A stretch of 64,000 nt of DNA from Pimelobacter simplex. GTDB lineage: Bacteria; Actinomycetota; Actinomycetes; Propionibacteriales; Nocardioidaceae. Both the position numbers and the translations under genes were made by a program. Numbering within the stretch: the stretch's first letter is position 1; the number at the start of each line of letters is the position of its first letter. The notes under the pieces are model-generated. The model was not told the origin of the DNA. It searched no databases and saw nothing but the letters and a program-made list of their open reading frames with translations. Below, piece by piece: positions 29,100 through 37,374 of this stretch. The stretch covers positions 806,001-870,000 of the forward strand of contig NZ_FOUK01000002.1 in NCBI RefSeq assembly GCF_900114845.1, written 5' to 3'.

Positions 29100-30749
29100 T
29101 CAGCGGACCGTGACCGACCCGGTCGTCCGCGCCGCCGGCACCACCGTCGAGCCGAGGTAGCGCACGCGCACCGCCTTGGCGCCCTTCGGCAGCGCCACGA
29201 CCACGCGGGCAACACCCTTCGCGTCGAGCTTGACCGTCTGCGACCAGCGCCCGACCTTGATCAGCACCTGACCCGGCACCGGGCTCACCCCGGCGGCCAG
29301 CACCCGCACCCGCACGATCGCGCGGCCGCGCTCGGAGCGGGTCTTGAGCCGGAAGGTCGCGGGCGAGGTCACCGGCGTCGAGGCCGGGAGCATCACGTGG
29401 AAGGGCAGGTACTGGGGGCGGGTCGCCGTCATCTCGGCGGTGACCCGGCGGCCGACGTCGGCCGCGGTCAGCCGGTACGTCGTCCCGGTCGCGCCGGGGA
29501 TCGGCACCCCGTCGCGCACCCACTGGTAGCCGACGGTCGTGCCGGTCGGGGTGAGCGTCGCCGGGGTCACGGTCAGCACCTGGCCCAGGGCCGGGCGGCC
29601 GGTGACCGCCGCGGGCGTGGTCGGCTGGATGACGCCCGCGAGCACCTGGCCCACGTCGTAGCCCGGCGAGACCATGTTGGCGTAGCCCGCCTGCTTGGCG
29701 ACGACCTTGACGCTGATCTTCTTGCCGACCAGGGCCGCGGTCAGCGGCAGCCGGGCGGTGGTGTTGTCGGGGATCCGCACGCCGTTGGCGAACCAGCGCC
29801 ACACGGTCGTGGACGGGGACGGGGCCCAGGTCCCCGCCGTCGCGGTGACGACGTTGTCGAGCAGGAGCGTGCCGGTGACGACGGGCGCGGCGCGCTGGGC
29901 GAAGGCGCCCTCGGCGACGGCCGCGGTGGCGACCGAGTCCTGCACGCCGCTGGTCGCGCCCTTCTTGCTGGCGGTGACCCGGACGCTGATCTTCTTGCCG
30001 AGCACCGCCGCCGTCGGGGTGTACGACGTCGCGGTGGCCCCGCTGATCGCGGCGCCGTCGGCGAGCCACTGGTAGGCGTAGCCGGTCGGCGAGCCGGACC
30101 AGGTGCCGGCGGTGGTCTTCAGCGCGACGCCGACCTTCGGCGTGCCGGAGACGACGGGACGCGCGGTGGCGCCGACCTTCTTGTCGACGATGTGGATGAA
30201 GCCGGTCGGCCAGCGCCCGCTCGACTTGGTGATCGAGCGCCAGTGGAAGGTGCCGCCCCAGCTGTCCTCGGAGATGATGATCTCGGTCGCGGAGACGACC
30301 CGCTCGACGTAGGCCACGTGGCCGGCCGAGCCGCTGCCGTTGGAGTAGCGACCCCACCAGGCGACCGCGCCGACGTTGGGCACCTGGTCGGTCATCGACG
30401 ACAGGAACTTGCCCCACTCGCTGGCGTTGCCCCCGCCGGACCACGGCCGGGTGGCCGGCCCGCCGGCCTTGATCATCCGGTAGGCCACGTAGTTGGTGCA
30501 GTTGTGGCCCGAGTACATGTTCCAGTACATCTTGCCGTTCACCGCGCCGTAGCCGCTGTCGGAGTAGCCGGCCTTGATGCACGGCGCGTAGCCGGCGCAC
30601 AGGTAGGTCGTCCCGGCGCTCGGCGCCACCCGCGCGGTGTGCTCCGCGGGCGGTCCGGCGAGGACCACGAAGGTCGCCACGAGCGCGCTGGCCAGGACTC
30701 CGGTCCCCCAGCGCGCGACCGATCTGTGCCCAGGTCCCCGCAACCGCAT
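29100..30749 (-). CDS. Secreted CHAP-domain wall hydrolase with Ig-like repeats
   Basis: This 549-residue protein has an N-terminal signal or anchor helix (about 12-31), a CHAP domain (about 45-190) and several Ig-like repeats of the pattern VGKKISVRVTA and SGSPTGYAYQWLADG. The catalytic residues would be Cys84 (HNCTNYVAY), His144 (AGHVAYVE) and Glu161 (ISEDSWGG). CHAP enzymes cleave peptidoglycan peptides or the MurNAc-Ala bond. I prefer the ATG at 30749, which has GAAGGTG upstream, over one seven codons earlier at 30770. The repeats may hold the enzyme at the wall. Confidence 0.85.
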   Translation of the reverse strand: MRLRGPGHRSVARWGTGVLASALVATFVVLAGPPAEHTARVAPSAGTTYLCAGYAPCIKAGYSDSGYGAVNGKMYWNMYSGHNCTNYVAYRMIKAGGPATRPWSGGGNASEWGKFLSSMTDQVPNVGAVAWWGRYSNGSGSAGHVAYVERVVSATEIIISEDSWGGTFHWRSITKSSGRWPTGFIHIVDKKVGATARPVVSGTPKVGVALKTTAGTWSGSPTGYAYQWLADGAAISGATATSYTPTAAVLGKKISVRVTASKKGATSGVQDSVATAAVAEGAFAQRAAPVVTGTLLLDNVVTATAGTWAPSPSTTVWRWFANGVRIPDNTTARLPLTAALVGKKISVKVVAKQAGYANMVSPGYDVGQVLAGVIQPTTPAAVTGRPALGQVLTVTPATLTPTGTTVGYQWVRDGVPIPGATGTTYRLTAADVGRRVTAEMTATRPQYLPFHVMLPASTPVTSPATFRLKTRSERGRAIVRVRVLAAGVSPVPGQVLIKVGRWSQTVKLDAKGVARVVVALPKGAKAVRVRYLGSTVVPAARTTGSVTVR

Positions 30750-30826
30750 GACGAACACCTTCGGGCACAAGCACCCCAGAACGCAACAAAAACCCCGGAA
30801 ATCTCAGCAATCACAGGCGTGTCGCG

Positions 30827-30855
30827 TTGACAAAAGTGAATTACAGCGTTGTAGT
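30827..30855 (+). promoter_or_regulatory. Promoter for the aminopeptidase gene
   Basis: TTGACA (30827-30832) and TGTAGT (30850-30855) are 17 nt apart, in an AT-richer stretch than the surroundings. The start of pepN lies 47 nt downstream. The reverse strand of the same stretch would serve the divergent CHAP gene. Confidence 0.5.
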
Positions 30856-30902
30856 TCGCCCTTTTGTCCCCGATTGTCTGACAACTCGGAGCGGGTGCAA
30901 GG

Positions 30903-33503
30903 ATGAGTGCCATGCCCGGCACCAACCTCACCCGCGACGAGGCGGCTACCCGCGCTGCCCTCGTCGACGTGACCTCCTCCGTCATCGACCTCGACCTGTC
31001 CCGCGCGACCGAGGAGGGCGTGGAGACCTTCGGGTCCACCACCACGCTGACCTTCACCTGTCGCCAGCCGGGATCGGCCACCTTCGCCGACCTGGTGGGC
31101 GCGACGGTGCACGAGATCACCCTCAACGGCACCGCGCTCGACCCGGCCACGGCGTACGCCGACAGCCGCATCGAGCTGCCCGGTCTGCAGGCCGAGAACG
31201 TGCTCGTGGTCAAGGCCGACTGCACCTACTCCCACACCGGCGAGGGCCTGCACCACTTCGTCGACCCGGCCGACGGCAACGTCTACCTCTACTCGCAGTT
31301 CGAGGTCCCCGACGCCCGCCGCGTGTTCACCACGTTCGAGCAGCCCGACCTGAAGACCCGGTTCACCTTCAACGTGACCGCCCCGGCGCACTGGAAGGTC
31401 GTCTCCAACGCGGCCACCCCCGAGCCGGTCCCGACGGGCGCGACCAACGCGCGCGGCGAGGCCGTCGCGCGCTGGGCCTTCCCGGCGACCCAGCCGATGT
31501 CGACCTACATCACCGCGATCGTCGCCGGCGACTACTACGAGGTCCAGGACGTCTACGAGGGCGCGCACGGCACCATCCCGCTGGGCCACTACAGCCGCCA
31601 GTCGCTCAAGGAGTACCTGGAGCGCGACCGCGACGAGATCGTCACCCTGACCAAGCAGGGCTTCGCCTTCTTCGAGGAGGCGTTCGGCTACCCGTACCCG
31701 TTCGGCAAGTACGACCAGCTCTACGTGCCCGAGTACAACATGGGCGCGATGGAGAACGCCGGCGCGGTGACCCTGCGCGACGAGTACCTCCCCCGCTCGC
31801 GCCAGCCGCGCTCGTTCTACGAGTTCCGCGCCTCGGTGATCCTCCACGAGATGGCGCACATGTGGTTCGGCGACCTCGTCACCATGAAGTGGTGGGACGA
31901 CCTCTGGCTCAACGAGTCGTTCGCCGAGTGGGCGTGCTACCACGCCGAGGCGCTCGCGACGTCCTACGACGACGCGTGGACCGGCTTCACCAACGCCCGC
32001 AAGCAGACCGGCTACCGCGCCGACTCGCTGCCCTCGACGCACCCGATCGCGGCCGACAACGTCGACCTCCATGCGGTCGAGGTCAACTTCGACATGATCA
32101 CCTACGCCAAGGGCGCGGCGGTGCTCAAGCAGCTCGTCGCCTGGGTGGGCCTCGACCCGTTCCTGGCCGGGCTCAAGCAGTACTTCCACGACCACGCGTT
32201 CGGCAACACCGAGTTCACCGACCTGCTGACCGCGCTCGAGAAGGCGTCGGGCCGCGAGCTCACCGGCTGGGCCCAGGAGTGGCTCCAGACGGCGGGCACC
32301 AACACCCTCTCCCCCACGTTCGAGCTGGCCGCCGACGGCACCTTCGCCTCGTTCGCGGTCAACCAGACCGCGCCGCAGGAGCACCCGACGCTGCGCCGGC
32401 ACCGGGTCGGCATCGGCTTCTACAACAGCTCCGACGAGGGCCGCCTGGTCCGCACCGACTACGTCGAGGTCGACGTCGAGGGTGCCCGCACCGAGCTCGC
32501 CGAGCTCGTCGGCAAGGCCCAGCCCGAGCTGCTGCTGCTCAACGACCAGGACCTCGCCTTCGCCAAGATCCGCCTCGACGAGCGCTCGCAGGCCACCGCC
32601 GTCGCCCGCCTGTCCGACCTCGACGACTCGCTGGCGCGGGCCCTGGTCTGGAGCGCCGCGTGGGACATGACCCGCGACGCCGAGCTCGCCGCGACCGACT
32701 TCGTCGAGCTGGTGCTCGGCAACATCGGCAGCGAGACCGACGCCTGGGGCGTCAGCCGGATCCCGGTCTACGCCGCGCAGGCCGTCGCGCTCTACAGCGA
32801 TCCCGCGCACCGGGACGAGCTCGCGGCGCGGTGGGAGCAGGGCCTGCGGGCGCTGCTCGCCGACGCCGAGCCCGGCACCGACCACCAGCTGACGTTCGCC
32901 CGCACCTACGCCGCGGCGGCCACCAGCGACGCGGCGGTCGCCGACCTCGAGGCGATCCTCGACGGCTCGCTCGTCTTCGAGGGCCTCGCCGTCGACCAGG
33001 ACCTGCGCTGGGCGCTGCTCACCCAGCTCGCCCGCGTCGGCCGCGCCGACGACGCCCGGATCGACGCCGAGCTGGCCGGCGACAACACCATCTCCGGCCA
33101 GGAGAAGTCCGCCGCCGCGCGGGCCGCGCAGCCCACCGCGGAGGCCAAGGAGCGCGCCTGGACCCAGGCCCTCCTCGACCCGTCGGTGCCCAACGAGACC
33201 CAGCGCAGCGTCGTCCTGGCGTTCTGGCAGTCCGGCCAGACCGACGTCCTGACGCCGTACGTCGAGCGCTACCTCGCCGAGGTCGCCGGCGCCTGGGAGC
33301 GGCTCGGCTCGCACAAGGCCTCGGTCGCGCTGGAGCACATCTTCCCGCGGCTGATCGCCACCCAGGCCACGCTCGACGCCGTCGACGCCTGGCTCGCCGC
33401 CACCGGCGACAGCGTCAACCCCGGCGCGCTGCGCTACGTCCGCGAGGGCCGGGCCGACGTCGCCCGGGCCCTGGCCGCGCAGGCCACCGACGCGGCCCGC
33501 TGA
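30903..33503 (+). CDS. pepN: Aminopeptidase N (M1 family zinc metallopeptidase)
   Basis: This 866-residue cytoplasmic enzyme removes N-terminal residues from peptides. The exopeptidase motif GAMEN is at 281-285 and the zinc site HEMAH-x18-E gives His315, His319 and Glu338 with the catalytic Glu316. The C-terminal half is the helical ERAP1_C-type domain usual for actinobacterial PepN. The start is ATG at 30903 (a second Met lies three codons in) with GCAAGG just upstream. A strong hairpin terminator follows the stop. Confidence 0.96.
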   Translation: MSAMPGTNLTRDEAATRAALVDVTSSVIDLDLSRATEEGVETFGSTTTLTFTCRQPGSATFADLVGATVHEITLNGTALDPATAYADSRIELPGLQAENVLVVKADCTYSHTGEGLHHFVDPADGNVYLYSQFEVPDARRVFTTFEQPDLKTRFTFNVTAPAHWKVVSNAATPEPVPTGATNARGEAVARWAFPATQPMSTYITAIVAGDYYEVQDVYEGAHGTIPLGHYSRQSLKEYLERDRDEIVTLTKQGFAFFEEAFGYPYPFGKYDQLYVPEYNMGAMENAGAVTLRDEYLPRSRQPRSFYEFRASVILHEMAHMWFGDLVTMKWWDDLWLNESFAEWACYHAEALATSYDDAWTGFTNARKQTGYRADSLPSTHPIAADNVDLHAVEVNFDMITYAKGAAVLKQLVAWVGLDPFLAGLKQYFHDHAFGNTEFTDLLTALEKASGRELTGWAQEWLQTAGTNTLSPTFELAADGTFASFAVNQTAPQEHPTLRRHRVGIGFYNSSDEGRLVRTDYVEVDVEGARTELAELVGKAQPELLLLNDQDLAFAKIRLDERSQATAVARLSDLDDSLARALVWSAAWDMTRDAELAATDFVELVLGNIGSETDAWGVSRIPVYAAQAVALYSDPAHRDELAARWEQGLRALLADAEPGTDHQLTFARTYAAAATSDAAVADLEAILDGSLVFEGLAVDQDLRWALLTQLARVGRADDARIDAELAGDNTISGQEKSAAARAAQPTAEAKERAWTQALLDPSVPNETQRSVVLAFWQSGQTDVLTPYVERYLAEVAGAWERLGSHKASVALEHIFPRLIATQATLDAVDAWLAATGDSVNPGALRYVREGRADVARALAAQATDAAR

Positions 33504-33521
33504 CCGCAGGCCGCACGCAGA

Positions 33522-33555
33522 ACGGCCCGGCACCCCTCGGGGTGCCGGGCCGTTG
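33522..33555. terminator. 16-bp hairpin terminator between convergent genes
   Basis: AACGGCCCGGCACCCC (33522-33537) is perfectly complementary to 33540-33555 with a 2-nt loop. The ends provide short A/T tracts on both strands. It separates pepN from the convergent DUF5130-like gene. Confidence 0.85.
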
Positions 33556-33578
33556 CCGTGCGTGGGTCGCTCGGGGCG

Positions 33579-33938
33579 TCAGTCCTTGGCCAGGTCGCCC
33601 AGCAGCTCGATGCCGCGGGTCAGGCCCCCGGACAGGTCGCCGGCCGCGAACCGCTCGGTCATCGCCGCGACGGCCTGGGCCGACTCGTCGTCGGTGAGCA
33701 GCTGACGGGTGTGCCCGCCGGTGACGATCTCGACCACGCGCCGGTCGGGGTCGACCATGATCAGGATGCTGCGGGCCGGCAGCACCAGCGTGTTGTGCAG
33801 GCTGGTCGCGAAGTCGCGCGGGTCGCCCGAGGCGGCTCCGACGAAGACCGAGATCTCGGCCCGGCAGCGCTGCTCGGCGGTGCGGATGGTGACATCGAGC
33901 GCAGCGCGCTCGGCGGCGCTGAGGGCCGTGGTGGGCAT
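33579..33938 (-). CDS. DUF5130/TPM-fold family protein
   Basis: This 119-residue protein contains a short TPM-like domain: CRAEISVFVGAASGDP, then LILMVDPDRRVVEIVTGG-type strands (SILIMVDPDRRVVEIVTG) and LTDDESAQAVAAMTERF. This pattern matches the small actinobacterial DUF5130 proteins. It has no signal peptide, so it is probably cytoplasmic or peripheral. It follows a membrane protein gene by 9 nt and likely shares its transcript. The function is unknown; TPM proteins elsewhere include acid phosphatases, but the catalytic set is not evident here. Confidence 0.75.
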   Translation of the reverse strand: MPTTALSAAERAALDVTIRTAEQRCRAEISVFVGAASGDPRDFATSLHNTLVLPARSILIMVDPDRRVVEIVTGGHTRQLLTDDESAQAVAAMTERFAAGDLSGGLTRGIELLGDLAKD

Positions 33939-33947
33939 GGCGGCGGT

Positions 33948-34316
33948 CTACCAGGTGCCGCCGGCGCCGCCGGCCTTGGAGTCCTCGGAGTCCGGCTCGG
34001 CGAGCTCGCCGGCCGCCTTCCGGGGGCCGCCGAGCCACTGGCTCTCGGGCTCGAGCGCGTTGACGCCGAGGTTCTCGCCGCGGGCGAGCGCCGGGGCGAC
34101 GTACAGCAGCGTGATGACGACGAAGACCAGCAGCGGGATGCCGCCCAGGACGAGGAACGCGTGGAGCACGTCGATGTCCGGCTTGGGCTCCCAGCTGCCG
34201 GGCTGCGGCACGGGGGTGTCGGCCGAGGCGGCACCCGCACCGCCGACGACGAGCAGGGCACTCACTCCGACGAGGGTGCAGGCGGCGAGGAGGCGACGTA
34301 CGGCAGTGCTGGTCAC
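33948..34316 (-). CDS. Small exported membrane protein of unknown function
   Basis: This 122-residue protein has a signal peptide (about 1-32, ending ASADTP), a short extracytoplasmic linker (PQPGSWEPKPDID), one transmembrane helix (about 50-70) and a cytoplasmic tail rich in Gly, Glu and Ser. The GTG at 34316 is chosen because upstream sequence in frame lies in the divergent mscS promoter. It is upstream of, and probably co-transcribed with, the DUF5130-like gene. I do not recognise a family. Confidence 0.65.
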   Translation of the reverse strand: MTSTAVRRLLAACTLVGVSALLVVGGAGAASADTPVPQPGSWEPKPDIDVLHAFLVLGGIPLLVFVVITLLYVAPALARGENLGVNALEPESQWLGGPRKAAGELAEPDSEDSKAGGAGGTW

Positions 34317-34401
34317 AGGCGTGAGGATATCGGCTCCGCGCCCCGCGTGGAGGACTGGTGTCACCCCAGCACGCCGACCACGCATTTGGGACACTGACCG
34401 G

Positions 34402-35403
34402 ATGCTCTTCTCCGCCCTGTCGATCGCCGCTCCGACCAGCCCCTGTGCCGAGGGCGAGGCCGTGTGCGACCTGACCTGGGACGTGACCGGGAACCGCCGC
34501 CTGGCCGAGTGGTCCGACGTCCTGATCGGCGTCCCGCTCGCCATCATCGGCCTGGTCCTGCTGGGCCTGGTGGCGCGCTGGCTGCTGCACCGCCTCGTCG
34601 ACCGGGTCGCCCGGCGCGCCGAGCGCGGCGTCCTGCCCGAGCGGGTCGAGAACGCCGTCGCGGCCCGGCGCAAGCAGCGCGCGGCCACCATGGCCGGGCT
34701 GCTCAAGAGCATCATCACGTTCGTCATCGTCGCGATCGTCGGCACGATGGTGCTCAGCGAGCTCGGCGTCGACATCGCCCCGATCATCGCCAGCGCCGGC
34801 ATCATCGGCATCGCGCTCGGCTTCGGCGCGCAGTCGCTGGTCAAGGACTTCCTGGCCGGCATCTTCATCTTCATCGAGGACCAGTACGGCGTCGGCGACG
34901 TCGTCGACGTCGGCGAGGCCAACGGGACCGTCGAGGTGGTCACCCTGCGGATGACCCGGCTGCGCGACATCAACGGCACCGTCTGGTACGTCCCCAACGG
35001 CGAGATCGTGCGGGTCGGCAACAAGAGCCAGAACTGGTCGCGCGCGGTCGTCGACGTGAGCGTCGGCTACGGCGAGGACCTGGCCCGCGTGCAGCGGGTG
35101 CTGCGCGAGGTCGCCACCGACCTGTGGCAGGACGACGAGTACAACCACGTGATCATCGAGGAGCCCGAGGTGACCGGCGTCGAGATGCTGGCGCCCGACT
35201 CGGTGACCATCCGGGTGATGGTCAAGACCGCGCCGCTCGAGCAGTGGGCCGTCGCCCGCGCGCTGCGCCAGCGGATCAAGGCCCGCTTCGACCACGAGGG
35301 CATCGAGATCCCGTTCGCCCAGCGCGTCGTGTGGCACCGCGAGGACCGGCGCCACAGCAGCGACCAGGGGCCCGCTCCGGCCGTCGCGACCGACGAGGGA
35401 TGA
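34402..35403 (+). CDS. MscS-family mechanosensitive ion channel
   Basis: This 333-residue channel subunit opens under membrane tension to release solutes. It has an N-terminal helix region (about 40-62), a second helix (about 95-112) and the pore-lining segment (IASAGIIGIALGFGAQSLVKDFLAGIF split by the usual glycine/alanine pattern), followed by the cytoplasmic beta domain (DVVDVGEANGTVEVVTLR, then VPNGEIVRVGN). The start is ATG at 34402. The stop is 7 nt before the truncated hemoglobin gene, so both may be co-transcribed. Confidence 0.93.
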   Translation: MLFSALSIAAPTSPCAEGEAVCDLTWDVTGNRRLAEWSDVLIGVPLAIIGLVLLGLVARWLLHRLVDRVARRAERGVLPERVENAVAARRKQRAATMAGLLKSIITFVIVAIVGTMVLSELGVDIAPIIASAGIIGIALGFGAQSLVKDFLAGIFIFIEDQYGVGDVVDVGEANGTVEVVTLRMTRLRDINGTVWYVPNGEIVRVGNKSQNWSRAVVDVSVGYGEDLARVQRVLREVATDLWQDDEYNHVIIEEPEVTGVEMLAPDSVTIRVMVKTAPLEQWAVARALRQRIKARFDHEGIEIPFAQRVVWHREDRRHSSDQGPAPAVATDEG

Positions 35404-35410
35404 TGGAGCG

Positions 35411-35794
35411 GTGAGTGACGAGACGAGCTTCTACGACGAGATCGGCGGGTTCGAGACCTTCCGCCGGATCGTGGCGAGGTTCTACGAGGGCGTGGCGGCC
35501 GACGAGGTGCTCCGCCCGATGTACCCCGAGCAGGACCTCGGTCCGGCCGAGGAGCGCTTCCTGCACTTCCTGGTGCAGTACTGGGGCGGGCCGACGACGT
35601 ACTCCGAGCACCGCGGGCACCCGCGGCTGCGGATGCGCCACGCCCCCTTCGCCGTCGACGCCGACGCCCGCGACCGCTGGCTGACCCACTTCCGGGCCGG
35701 ACTCGACAGCGTCGCGCTGACGCCGGAGCAGGACGCCCGGTTCTGGGAGTACGTCACCCACGCCGCCACCTTCATGGTGAACACCCCCGGCTGA
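35411..35794 (+). CDS. Group II truncated hemoglobin
   Basis: This 127-residue heme protein of the trHbO type binds oxygen or reactive nitrogen species. The N-terminal FYDEIGGFETFRRIVARFYEGV helix carries the B10 Tyr region, and the proximal His lies in HPRLRMRHAPF. YWGGPTTYSEHRG and the final helix also fit the family. The GTG start at 35411 has GGAGCG upstream, placing it in the same transcript as the MscS gene. In relatives the role is oxygen handling or NO detoxification. Confidence 0.92.
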   Translation: MSDETSFYDEIGGFETFRRIVARFYEGVAADEVLRPMYPEQDLGPAEERFLHFLVQYWGGPTTYSEHRGHPRLRMRHAPFAVDADARDRWLTHFRAGLDSVALTPEQDARFWEYVTHAATFMVNTPG

Positions 35795-35824
35795 GCACCT
35801 TCCGGAAAAAGACTTCTGCGCCGA

Positions 35825-35850
35825 TGTAACGCCCGGCGCCGCTCACGACA
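35825..35850 (+). promoter_or_regulatory. Candidate ECF-type promoter of sigma module 1
   Basis: TGTAAC (35825-35830) and CGACA (35846-35850) are 15 nt apart. The same GTAAC-N15-C[G/T]ACA arrangement precedes the paralogous module, which suggests recognition by the encoded sigma factors. A GAGGGGC/GCCCCTC hairpin at 35861-35882 would fall in the 5' leader. Confidence 0.5.
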
Positions 35851-35890
35851 GGTAGTGGTTGAGGGGCCTCTCCCGGCCCCTCGTCCTGTG

Positions 35891-35906
35891 ACCGGAGCGC
35901 TCCGGT
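35891..35906. repeat. 16-bp perfect palindrome in the leader of sigma module 1
   Basis: ACCGGAGCGCTCCGGT is fully self-complementary and lies 28 nt before the start of the membrane partner gene. It could be an operator or an RNA hairpin. Confidence 0.5.
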
Positions 35907-35934
35907 CGCCGGGCCGAGCTGTTGAGAGCTGAAG

Positions 35935-36666
35935 ATGACCCGACCGGACTGGATCGAGACCTTGCGCGCGGACGTGCGCCCGGCCGATCCGGAACCGGCA
36001 CTGCTCGCGCAGTTGGTGGAGCTGAGCCGAGGCTCGGCCGTACCGGCTACGCGACCGAGTCGGTCGGCTGGTGCGCGATGGGCGATGGTGCTGGGGGGTG
36101 CGATCGCCGTCGGTGCGACCTCGTGGGCTGCGGGTGCCCTGCCCGGAACGGATTCTCCGTTCCGCCCCGAGGAGCACGTGACGCACCAGCCGGCCGACCC
36201 CTCTCCCGGACGCGTCGGAACCCCACAGCCCGACGATCCGGGGTCACCCGCCGAGGAAGCGCCCTCGGCCCCGGCCTCGGCGGGTGAGACGGAGCCGGCC
36301 GCGCCGGACCCGAGCCCCGGCGCCGGCACCGATCCCGCGCTGGTCCCGAGTGCGCCGTCCGGCACCGGATCCGGGCCGCCGCCGCTGATCGAGCTGCCCA
36401 CGCCCCCGACGCTGCCCCCACCCCCTCTTCCCCCGGTCCCGACGGCCCCGCTGCCGCCGGGACTCGACCATGCTCCGGGTCCCCTCGACCAGCACCCGGG
36501 CAAGCCCGCCCCGCCCCTCCCGGTGCCGCTGCCGGTGCCCGGCGACGGCGACCAGGACCAGCCGGGTGACCTCGACCAGCAGGGCGACCTCACCGACAGC
36601 GACCGCGACCGCGACGTACGCCGCTCCCCCCAGCCGCAGGGAGCGCAGGTGGCCCGGACGCAGTGA
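35935..36666 (+). CDS. Membrane partner of an ECF-like sigma factor, module 1
   Basis: This 244-residue protein has a short cytoplasmic N-terminus (WIETLRADVRPADPEPALL, then LVELSRGSAVPA), one transmembrane helix (about 48-66, ending SWAAGALPG) and a long outer domain made almost only of Pro, Ala, Gly, Asp and Gln. The N-terminal part and the helix are clearly homologous to the gene at 37375-38064. No zinc-binding anti-sigma motif is visible. Its stop overlaps the sigma gene start. It may hold the sigma factor at the membrane, which is inference. Confidence 0.75.
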   Translation: MTRPDWIETLRADVRPADPEPALLAQLVELSRGSAVPATRPSRSAGARWAMVLGGAIAVGATSWAAGALPGTDSPFRPEEHVTHQPADPSPGRVGTPQPDDPGSPAEEAPSAPASAGETEPAAPDPSPGAGTDPALVPSAPSGTGSGPPPLIELPTPPTLPPPPLPPVPTAPLPPGLDHAPGPLDQHPGKPAPPLPVPLPVPGDGDQDQPGDLDQQGDLTDSDRDRDVRRSPQPQGAQVARTQ

Positions 36667-37241
36667 CCTCCGACGACGTCGTCGCCGCTGCCCAGCACGG
36701 CGACCCCGAGGCGTGGCGCGAGCTCTACCGAGCCCACGCCACGCGCCTGGTCGTCTGGTTGCGCGCCCGCGGCACCGGGGACGAGACGCCCGAGGACATC
36801 GCCGCGGCCTCCTGGCTCGTCGCCGCCGAGAAGATCGCCGGCTTCGAGGGCGACAGCGACGCCTTCGCGGCGTGGCTCTTCGGGATCGCCCGGCACCACC
36901 TGGCCAACGCCCGGCGCCGCGCCGCCCGGCGCGACCCCGCCCTCCTCGCGGCCACCGGGCCCGGCGTCGATCCCGGCCCGGAGCCCGCCGCCTGCGACGG
37001 CGACTGGGCCCGCCGGCTGCTCGCCACGCTGCCCGAGCGCGAGCGCGACGTGGTCACCTGCCGCGAGGTGCTCGACATGGACGTCCCCACCACCGCGGCC
37101 GCGCTCGGCCTGCGCCCGGTCGCCGTCCGCGTGGCGCACCACCGCGGCCTCAAGCGGCTGCGCGGCCGGTTCGACGCCGATCCCGCCGATCCCGCCGGCA
37201 CCACGGCGCCGGCCGGTGCCGCCGCGCCGGAGCCGCTATGA
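36663..37241 (+). CDS. ECF-like RNA polymerase sigma factor, module 1
   Basis: This 192-residue sigma-70 family factor has region 2 (about 15-85: EAWRELYRAHATRLVVWLRA through WLFGIARHHLANARRR) and region 4 (about 122-172: LPERERDVVTCREVLDMDVP, then the helix-turn-helix AAALGLRPVAVRVAHHRGLK). The linker and tail are rich in Ala and Pro. The GTG at 36663 overlaps the stop of the partner gene (GTGA), an order (partner first, sigma second) opposite to the common sigma then anti-sigma order. It is about 60% identical by eye to the second sigma factor over the conserved regions. Confidence 0.88.
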   Translation: MTSDDVVAAAQHGDPEAWRELYRAHATRLVVWLRARGTGDETPEDIAAASWLVAAEKIAGFEGDSDAFAAWLFGIARHHLANARRRAARRDPALLAATGPGVDPGPEPAACDGDWARRLLATLPERERDVVTCREVLDMDVPTTAAALGLRPVAVRVAHHRGLKRLRGRFDADPADPAGTTAPAGAAAPEPL

Positions 37242-37270
37242 GAGCGGTCGCGGGTTTTCTCTACCCTGGA

Positions 37271-37296
37271 CGTAACAACCGCACCTCCCGGCTACA
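37271..37296 (+). promoter_or_regulatory. Candidate ECF-type promoter of sigma module 2
   Basis: GTAAC (37272-37276) and CTACA (37292-37296) are 15 nt apart, as in module 1. A CAGTCCC/GGGACTG hairpin at 37312-37336 follows, mirroring the leader hairpin of module 1. The partner gene begins at 37375. Confidence 0.5.
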
Positions 37297-37374
37297 TGAA
37301 GTCGGTGAGGACAGTCCCCGTCTCGGAGAGGGACTGCCCGGGCGCCCCACCCGAGCACGACCGACAGGCAGGCC

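Noticed and set aside
30771..30860. A possible c-di-AMP (ydaO-type) riboswitch before the CHAP hydrolase
   Set aside because: Such riboswitches often precede actinobacterial wall hydrolases, but I could not find the conserved motifs in this short, AT-rich stretch.
30804..33533. A 909-codon frame opposite pepN
   Set aside because: It is a shadow of pepN, with repeated LVEG/VVEVD-like composition and no recognisable motifs.
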